Of a stretch of DNA of 64,000 nt, positions 58,651 through 64,000 are shown in pieces (the first letter of the stretch is position 1; the number at the start of each line of letters is the position of its first letter). Source of the stretch: Verrucomicrobiaceae bacterium (GTDB lineage Bacteria; Verrucomicrobiota; Verrucomicrobiia; Verrucomicrobiales; Verrucomicrobiaceae); NCBI GenBank assembly GCA_015075365.1, contig JABTUN010000002.1, positions 372,001-436,000 of the forward strand, read 5' to 3'. The notes under the pieces are model-generated. The model ran no database searches and was not told where the DNA came from. It saw only the letters and a program-made list of their open reading frames with translations. The translations under genes and the position numbers were made by a program.

Positions 58651-60336
58651 CTACGGTTTGCCGAGGTCCAGCACGATGCGGAAGCCGAGGTCCGCGCGCT
58701 GGCTGTCCTTGGGCGCGTGCTGGCGATGGGAGGTCAGCAGCGAATCGCGCTCAAAGCTCAGGTAACTGCCGCCGCGGATGACGCGCTCAATGGCAGCGCC
58801 GGGCCACACGTCCTCGCACCACTCGGCCACATTGCCGCCCATCTCGCGCAGGCCCAGGTCGTTGGGCGTGGCCTTGTCCGTCGGCGCGGAGTAGGAGTAG
58901 CTGTCGGAGAAGCCTCGGACCTTCGTGGCGTCCAGGTTCACGCTCATGACCGGCGGCGCCCATTCCTCCGCGCTTTTGGTGGGCCAGGGAAAGTGCTCCT
59001 TGTTGCCCAGATGACGCGCGGCGGGGTCCGCGCCCGTCTCGCCGGTCAATCCGGCCGCCGCGCTCCACTCCAAGTCGGTGGGCAGGCGGTAGGTGGCGGT
59101 GGCGGGGATCAGCGTCGCCTGCCGCTCCGTCTCCGTGAGCCACTGGCAGAACGCCTTTGCATCATCCCAGCTCACACCAGCGGCGGGATGGGTGTTGCCC
59201 AGCAGGTGTGGCGGCTTTTTGGGCCAGGTGCGGCGGCTTTCCTTCAGCCACTCCTCAAAATCGCGCACACGTGTCTCCGTCGTCGAGATCAAGACTTTGC
59301 CGTCCTTCTCGACCGGCACCAGGCGCATGCCCAGGATGTTGGTGAAGGCCACGCCAGCCACCGCGGGCGAAAGCCGGGACGGATCAAGGCGCGCGGCCTC
59401 CGTATCCGCCGCCGAAGCGCCGCCGAGACGCTTGCGCAGCGCCTCCACGTCGCTGCTGTCATTGGTGCGCCGCATCTGCGCCATGCGCTCCTCGATGTTG
59501 CGCTGGTTGGCCGCCGCCAGGTCGCTGAGCATGCGCGCCGTGCGTTGCTTGTCGTCAAACACACAGCGGAAGCCCACCGTGGGCATGCGCATGTCCGCCG
59601 GCACCACGTAGCGGTAGGCGCTCGTCAGGCATTCGCGGCGGAAATAGGCCCAGGAACCACCGCGCAACACTCCGGTGGGCACTCCGGCCGCGCTGGCGTC
59701 CGGCTTGTCTGTCCACTCCCACACGTTGCCCGCGATGTCGAAGAGGCCCTCCGCCGTGGGGGTGAACTGCCCCACCGGCGCGGTGAACTCGTAGCCGTCG
59801 GAGTAGCCTTCGATCTCCCCCTCGGCGTAGTTCGCCGCCTTGGCTGGCGGCGGCCAGGTCAGGCCCCACACAAAGGCCATGGTGTCCTCCACCCGCTCCG
59901 CCGTGGAGGCGCGCAAATCCTGCCGTGCTCCCGCCAGGCCCGCCGCGGCATCCCATTCCTCCGGTGTCGGCAGGCGGTAGGACTGCGCGTTGTTCAGCAC
60001 GCCTTCGTCACGCTCCTTTTCGGTGAGCCAGTTGCAGAAGGCCACCGCGTCCTGAAGGTTCACGCCCACGACCGGATGATTCTCATCCTGCTGGAAGTGC
60101 GTCTGGAACGACCACGGATGCTTTTTCGCCCTCAGGAAGGCGTTCCAGTCCCGCACCCGCGTCTCCCACACGGAAAACAGCACCGTGGTGCCCGGCACGG
60201 CCACAAAGCGCATCTCCAGCGTGCTGCGCCGCACGTCTTTCATCGGATCTGGGAGCGGCGCTGCCTTCTCCTGCCCTGACAAGTCCGTGAGGCAGGAAAA
60301 CGCGGTGAGAACCAGCAGCGTGCGGAAGGCATTCAT
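58651..60336 (-). CDS. Secreted protein with two FGE-sulfatase (SUMF1) domains
   Basis: 561 residues from the ATG giving MNAFRTLLVLTAFSCLTDLSG (signal peptide). Two FGE-sulfatase domains: about 40-275 (HPVVGVNLQDAVAFCNWLT, YRLPTPEEWDAAAG, RGGSWAYFRREC, VGFRCVF) and about 300-555 (HPAAGVSWDDAKAFCQWLT, YRLPTDLEWSAAAG, RGGSYLSFERDS, LGFRIVL). True formylglycine-generating enzymes carry two Cys after RGGSW; the first domain has one and the second has none. It is therefore more likely a binding or structural protein. The following TPR gene is 26 bp away. Confidence 0.85.
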   Translation of the reverse strand: MNAFRTLLVLTAFSCLTDLSGQEKAAPLPDPMKDVRRSTLEMRFVAVPGTTVLFSVWETRVRDWNAFLRAKKHPWSFQTHFQQDENHPVVGVNLQDAVAFCNWLTEKERDEGVLNNAQSYRLPTPEEWDAAAGLAGARQDLRASTAERVEDTMAFVWGLTWPPPAKAANYAEGEIEGYSDGYEFTAPVGQFTPTAEGLFDIAGNVWEWTDKPDASAAGVPTGVLRGGSWAYFRRECLTSAYRYVVPADMRMPTVGFRCVFDDKQRTARMLSDLAAANQRNIEERMAQMRRTNDSSDVEALRKRLGGASAADTEAARLDPSRLSPAVAGVAFTNILGMRLVPVEKDGKVLISTTETRVRDFEEWLKESRRTWPKKPPHLLGNTHPAAGVSWDDAKAFCQWLTETERQATLIPATATYRLPTDLEWSAAAGLTGETGADPAARHLGNKEHFPWPTKSAEEWAPPVMSVNLDATKVRGFSDSYSYSAPTDKATPNDLGLREMGGNVAEWCEDVWPGAAIERVIRGGSYLSFERDSLLTSHRQHAPKDSQRADLGFRIVLDLGKP

Positions 60337-60589
60337 GGAATCTGGGGACATTGGGGAGGTTATTAGCGGTTTTTGGCGAATCGTTCAGCAAAAAATCGCG
60401 GCAGCCGGTCTTCCATCCGTTTCGTGGGCCAAATTCGACGCAAAGTTTGTTCTTTGAATTGGAAGGTGCCAAGGTACACTCCCGCCTCTTTTTTCTGAAA
60501 TTCCGCCGCTCCAACCCCGGCAGAGCCTGCTCATGGTCCCTCCTCTCCGGTCCGGCGACCAGTGGCGGCAGCGTGCTTTGATTTGATTC

Positions 60590-62329
60590 ATGATTGTCCT
60601 TGGTCTCAATGCCTTTCACGGAGATTCCTCCGCCGCGCTCGTGAAAGATGGAAAACTCGTTTGTGCGGCGGAGGAGGAGCGTTTTCGCCGCATCAAGCAC
60701 TGGTCCGGGCTGCCCACGGAGGCCATGAAATGGTGCCTCGCGGATGCGGGGCTCAAACTGAGCGATGTGGACCACATCGCCATCAACCGGAACCCGAAGG
60801 TCAACAACCTCCGCCGCGCCCTCTACGTCCTGCGTCGCCGTCCCAGCCTGAGCCTGATCTTCAAGCGTCTTGCGAACATCCAACGCGCCGCCTCCTTTGA
60901 GGACAGCGTGCAGGCCGCTTTCCCCGGCGAGACGCTCCGGGCGCAGGTGCACCGCGTCGAGCATCACCTCGCGCATCTGGCCTCCGCCTTTCTTGTTTCC
61001 GATTTCGATGAGGCGGTCTGCCTGTCGATCGACGGCTTTGGCGACTTTGCCAGCTCTGCCTGGGGCATGGGACAGGGAAATGACATCCAGATCGACGGTC
61101 GCGTGTATTTCCCGCATTCGCTCGGCATCTTTTACAGCGTCATCACCCAGTTCATCGGGTTCCCGTATTTCGGTGATGAATACAAGGTCATGGGCCTCGC
61201 GCCCTACGGCGAGCCCAAATACATGAAGGAGATGCGCGAACTCGTGCACATCCAGCCGGACGGCACCTTCAAGCTCAACCTCAAATACTACCGCCACCAC
61301 GACGAGGACGTTCATTACACCTGGGACAACTGCTCCCCGGAGGTCGGCACGCTCTACAAGAAGGAGCCGATGGAGTCCCTCTTCGGCCCGCAGCGTGAGA
61401 AAAGCGACACCTTGGAGCAAAAGCACCGCGACATCGCCCGCAGCGCCCAGGTGATGTATGAGGAGGCCTTCTTCGCCATGCTGCAAAGCCTGCACGCGAA
61501 GTACAAGTGCGATGACCTGGCCTTCTCCGGCGGCTGCGCGATGAACTCGGTGGCCAACGGCAAGGTGTACCTCAATTCGCCCTTCAAGCGCATGTACCTC
61601 CCCGCTTCCGCGGGCGATGCCGGCGGTGCCATCGGAGCCGCCTTTGTCGTCTCACGCCAGATCAATCCCACGAAGTATGTGATGGACCACGCCTACGTCG
61701 GTCCGCGTGCCTCGGAGGACGAGATCAAAGTCCTGCTCGACTCCCGCACCGCCGACATCCAGGCCGAAAACTGCACCATGCGTCGCTACGACGACGAAGG
61801 CGAGCTTTGCAAGACCACCGCCACCGCCATCACCGAGGGCAAGGTCATCGGCTGGTTCCAAGGCCGCATGGAATGGGGCCCGCGTGCCCTCGGCAACCGC
61901 TCCATCCTCGGCGACCCGCGTCGCGCCGACATGAAGGACATCCTCAACCTCAAGATCAAGCGCCGCGAGTCCTTCCGCCCCTTCGCCCCCTCCATTCTTC
62001 GCGAATGCGTCACCGAATGGTTCGAGCAGGACGACGATGTGCCCTTCATGATGGAGGTCTTCCAAGTCCGCCCCGAAAAGCGTGCGCAAGTGCCCGCCAC
62101 GACGCACGTCGATGGCTCCGGTCGCCTTCAAACGGTCCACAAAGAGACCAACCCTCGCTACCACCGCCTCATCAGCGCCTACCGCGAGATCACCGGCGTC
62201 CCCATCGTGCTCAACACCAGCTTCAACGAAAACGAACCCGTCGTCTGCAAACCTCAAGAAGCCCTCGATTGCTTCCTCCGGACCAAGATGGACGTGCTTG
62301 TCCTCAACAACTGGATTGTGACCCGCTGA
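60590..62329 (+). CDS. NodU-family carbamoyltransferase
   Basis: 579 residues. It transfers a carbamoyl group from carbamoyl phosphate to a sugar or other hydroxyl. N-terminal domain starts MIVLGLNAFHGDSSAALVKDG, with EEERFRRIKHWSG and the metal-binding VEHHLAHLASAFLVS. The second part has FSGGCAMNSVANGK and GRMEWGPRALGNRSILGDPR, and ends with the Kae1-like VLNTSFNENEPVVC. Members act in nodulation factor, antibiotic and polysaccharide modification; the acceptor here is unknown. It leads a run with rfbA and a methyltransferase. Confidence 0.93.
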   Translation: MIVLGLNAFHGDSSAALVKDGKLVCAAEEERFRRIKHWSGLPTEAMKWCLADAGLKLSDVDHIAINRNPKVNNLRRALYVLRRRPSLSLIFKRLANIQRAASFEDSVQAAFPGETLRAQVHRVEHHLAHLASAFLVSDFDEAVCLSIDGFGDFASSAWGMGQGNDIQIDGRVYFPHSLGIFYSVITQFIGFPYFGDEYKVMGLAPYGEPKYMKEMRELVHIQPDGTFKLNLKYYRHHDEDVHYTWDNCSPEVGTLYKKEPMESLFGPQREKSDTLEQKHRDIARSAQVMYEEAFFAMLQSLHAKYKCDDLAFSGGCAMNSVANGKVYLNSPFKRMYLPASAGDAGGAIGAAFVVSRQINPTKYVMDHAYVGPRASEDEIKVLLDSRTADIQAENCTMRRYDDEGELCKTTATAITEGKVIGWFQGRMEWGPRALGNRSILGDPRRADMKDILNLKIKRRESFRPFAPSILRECVTEWFEQDDDVPFMMEVFQVRPEKRAQVPATTHVDGSGRLQTVHKETNPRYHRLISAYREITGVPIVLNTSFNENEPVVCKPQEALDCFLRTKMDVLVLNNWIVTR

Positions 62330-62339
62330 ATGTAATCCC

Positions 62340-62351
62340 GGGCTTCAGCCC
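62340..62351. repeat. GGGCTTCAGCCC palindrome between genes
   Basis: The 12-mer GGGCTTCAGCCC occurs in the 99-bp gap after the carbamoyltransferase gene. The sequence is shared with 4825-4836 and 5607-5618. Another small palindrome (GAGCTAAAGCTC) follows near 62412. Confidence 0.55.
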
Positions 62352-62428
62352 GCACGGTATTCATCTACCGTTTCGCTCACGACTCACCCCGCCACCTTTC
62401 TCCGAGCTAAAGCTCTCGATTACCGTTC

Positions 62429-63316
62429 ATGAAAGGCATCATTCTAGCCGGCGGCGCAGGTTCCCGCCTTTATCCGCTGACGCAGGTTGCCTCCAAGCAA
62501 CTCCAGCCGGTCTATGACAAGCCGATGGTGTATTACCCGCTTACGGTGCTCATCGCCTCGGGCATCCGCGAGTTCTGCCTGATCTCGACGCCGCAGGACA
62601 TTCCGCGCTTCCAGCAGCTCCTCGGCAATGGCTCGCAATGGGGCATCTCCATCGAGTATCGCGAGCAGGCAAGGCCCGAAGGCATCGCGCAGGCTTTTCT
62701 CATCGCGGAGTCCTTCATCGGTGGTGATCCCGTCACCCTCATGCTCGGTGACAACATTTTCTTCGGTGGCGACGCTTTCCCGCGTGCCTTCGCAGCCTTC
62801 CAGTCCGGCGCGACCATCTTCGCCTACCATGTGCGCGATCCACAACACTACGGGGTGGTGGAGTTCGACGCGGAAGGAAAGGCCGTGTCACTGGAGGAAA
62901 AGCCCGCCCGGCCCCGCAGCAACTACGCCGTTCCCGGTCTCTACATCTACGACAACGACGTCCTGCGCATCGCCCGCGGCTTGAAGCCCTCCGCGCGTGG
63001 CGAGCTCGAGATCACCGATGTGAACAACGAGTACCTCCGCCGAGGGACCCTTCGCGTGCAGCGCCTCAGCCGCGGCACCGCCTGGCTCGACGCCGGCACC
63101 AGCACCAGCCTGCACGACGCCTCCGCCTATGTGCATGCCATCGAAAAGCGCCAGGGCATCAAGCTTGGCTGCCCGGAGGAGGCGGCCCTGCACCGTGGTT
63201 TCCTGAGCATCACCCAGTTTGAGCAACTCCTCGGCACCCTGCCCGCCTGCGAATACCGTGACTATCTCTCCGAAGTGGCCGCCGAAGTCCGCCGTGTGGG
63301 ACTGCAAGGTGCTTGA
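62429..63316 (+). CDS. rfbA: Glucose-1-phosphate thymidylyltransferase
   Basis: 295 residues, typical RmlA/RfbA length. Makes dTDP-glucose, the first step of dTDP-L-rhamnose and related deoxysugars. Nucleotide-binding GIILAGGAGSRLYPLT, substrate LQPVYDKPMVYYPL, metal LGDNIFFG, and VVEFDAEGKAVSLEEKP. The C-terminal part retains AWLDAGTSTSLHDA. rfbB, rfbC and rfbD are not within the window; they may continue to the right. Confidence 0.95.
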   Translation: MKGIILAGGAGSRLYPLTQVASKQLQPVYDKPMVYYPLTVLIASGIREFCLISTPQDIPRFQQLLGNGSQWGISIEYREQARPEGIAQAFLIAESFIGGDPVTLMLGDNIFFGGDAFPRAFAAFQSGATIFAYHVRDPQHYGVVEFDAEGKAVSLEEKPARPRSNYAVPGLYIYDNDVLRIARGLKPSARGELEITDVNNEYLRRGTLRVQRLSRGTAWLDAGTSTSLHDASAYVHAIEKRQGIKLGCPEEAALHRGFLSITQFEQLLGTLPACEYRDYLSEVAAEVRRVGLQGA

Positions 63317-63320
63317 TCCC

Positions 63321-64000
63321 ATGACCCCGCATCCTGTCATCGCCAACCGTTACGACGCCGCCGAGCAGCGCCCTTGCTATGTCAAAAACCTCTTTGATGA
63401 GGGCGCACCGCACTACGATCCCGTCGTCGGCTGGGGCTTTTGGGGCACCGGAAACCTCTACCGCAAGGACGCGCAACGCCGCCACGGCCTCAAGCCGGGC
63501 ATGCAGTTGCTCGATGTGGCCTGCGGCACCGGTTTGATGGCCGTTGCCGCGAAGGAGGTCCTCGGCGGCGACTCCACCATCACCTGCGTGGAGCCCAGCG
63601 ACGGCATGCTAGCCGTCGCGCGCGGCAAGCTCAACGCGCGCTTCATCCAGAGCCGCGCCGAGAGCATGCCGGTCGATTCCGCTGCCTATGACTTCCTCAC
63701 GGTCGGCTACGCCCTGCGCCATTTTGCCGATCTGGAGGCGACCTTCCGTGAATTCCACCGCGTGCTCAAACCAGGCGGAAAGGTGCTGCTTCTCGAAGCC
63801 ACGCGCCCCGCGGGCAAATTCGGCTCCTGGCTCTTCAAGCTCTACTTCGGCCGCATCTATCCCTTCTTTGTCCGCCTGTTTACTCAAAGCGACATCGCGG
63901 AGGAGATGATGGTCTATTTCTGGGAGACCATGGACACCTGCGTGCGTCCCGAGTCCGTCCTCACCGCGCTGAAAGCCGCCGGATTCGAAAACGTGGCCCG
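63321..64000 (+). CDS. Class I SAM-dependent methyltransferase (UbiE-like), 3' partial
   Basis: The frame opens at ATG 63321 (MTPHPVIANRYDAAEQRP), 4 bp after the rfbA stop, and is still open at the window edge (226 codons). Motif I LLDVACGTGLMAVAA, acidic region VEPSDGMLAVARGKL, and VGYALRHFADLEATFREFHRVLKPGGKVLLLEA match UbiE/Coq5-type C-methyltransferases of quinone synthesis. The very tight spacing to rfbA might instead point to a sugar or lipid methyltransferase. The end is outside the window. Confidence 0.88.
   Translation, partial: MTPHPVIANRYDAAEQRPCYVKNLFDEGAPHYDPVVGWGFWGTGNLYRKDAQRRHGLKPGMQLLDVACGTGLMAVAAKEVLGGDSTITCVEPSDGMLAVARGKLNARFIQSRAESMPVDSAAYDFLTVGYALRHFADLEATFREFHRVLKPGGKVLLLEATRPAGKFGSWLFKLYFGRIYPFFVRLFTQSDIAEEMMVYFWETMDTCVRPESVLTALKAAGFENVA

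Overview
The window is GC-rich (roughly 60 percent or more by eye) chromosomal DNA from a member of the PVC superphylum, most likely a Verrucomicrobium close to Prosthecobacter/Verrucomicrobiaceae. The signs are: secreted cytochrome-c proteins of the DUF1549/DUF1553 (PSD1) and DUF7133/PVC-heme types; DUF5069; a PVC-style ECF sigma factor beginning FPTTEW; an spc ribosomal cluster that lacks rpsN and rpmD, as in Chlamydiae; and very large multidomain surface proteins. No rRNA, tRNA or CRISPR array was found.

Layout. 1-5.2 kb: 3' part of a tail-specific protease, mogA, then a lactate-oxidation pair in which lutB and lutC are fused. 5.2-11.8 kb (minus strand): a secreted SGNH hydrolase, a TPR protein, a secreted esterase and a DUF7133/cytochrome-c protein. 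11.9-15.5 kb: pheS and pheT, separated by a large palindrome. 15.5-19.4 kb: a decay zone with a truncated HEAT-like gene, a multiply frameshifted IS3-family element, a membrane-anchored HEAT protein and the broken C-terminus of a RAYT/IS200-like transposase. 19.4-25 kb (minus): rplE-rpsH-rplF-rplR-rpsE-rplO-secY-map. 25.1-32.9 kb: glycerate kinase, an orphan histidine kinase, a dipeptide-epimerase-like enzyme, an rRNA methyltransferase, an ECF sigma factor, metY and DUF5069. 32.9-45.8 kb (minus): a PSD1 protein, a 2932-residue subtilase/beta-helix protein, and an ECF sigma gene directly upstream of it. 45.9-51.1 kb: UDP-glucuronate-epimerase-like enzyme, proline-rich membrane protein, a 26-codon membrane ORF with a strong terminator, and a two-gene opgH operon. 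51.2-54.6 kb (minus): FAD oxidoreductase-DUF1365-cyclopropane synthase operon. 54.9-60.3 kb: ABC permease and ATPase, TPR protein, double FGE-sulfatase-domain protein. 60.6-64 kb: carbamoyltransferase, rfbA and a UbiE-like methyltransferase running off the edge.

The observation I find most unusual runs across the window. Many gaps between genes, and one coding region, carry short repeats phased at 7 or 8 bp, often arranged as facing arms that form long palindromes (2274-2345, 12974-13036, 28731-28809, 32281-32320, 35318-35352; probably 26239-26323). Each site has its own word but the same architecture, and a relic of a RAYT-type transposase lies in the same window. The second point of interest is the 2932-residue protease/beta-helix protein with its own sigma factor and three near-identical internal modules.
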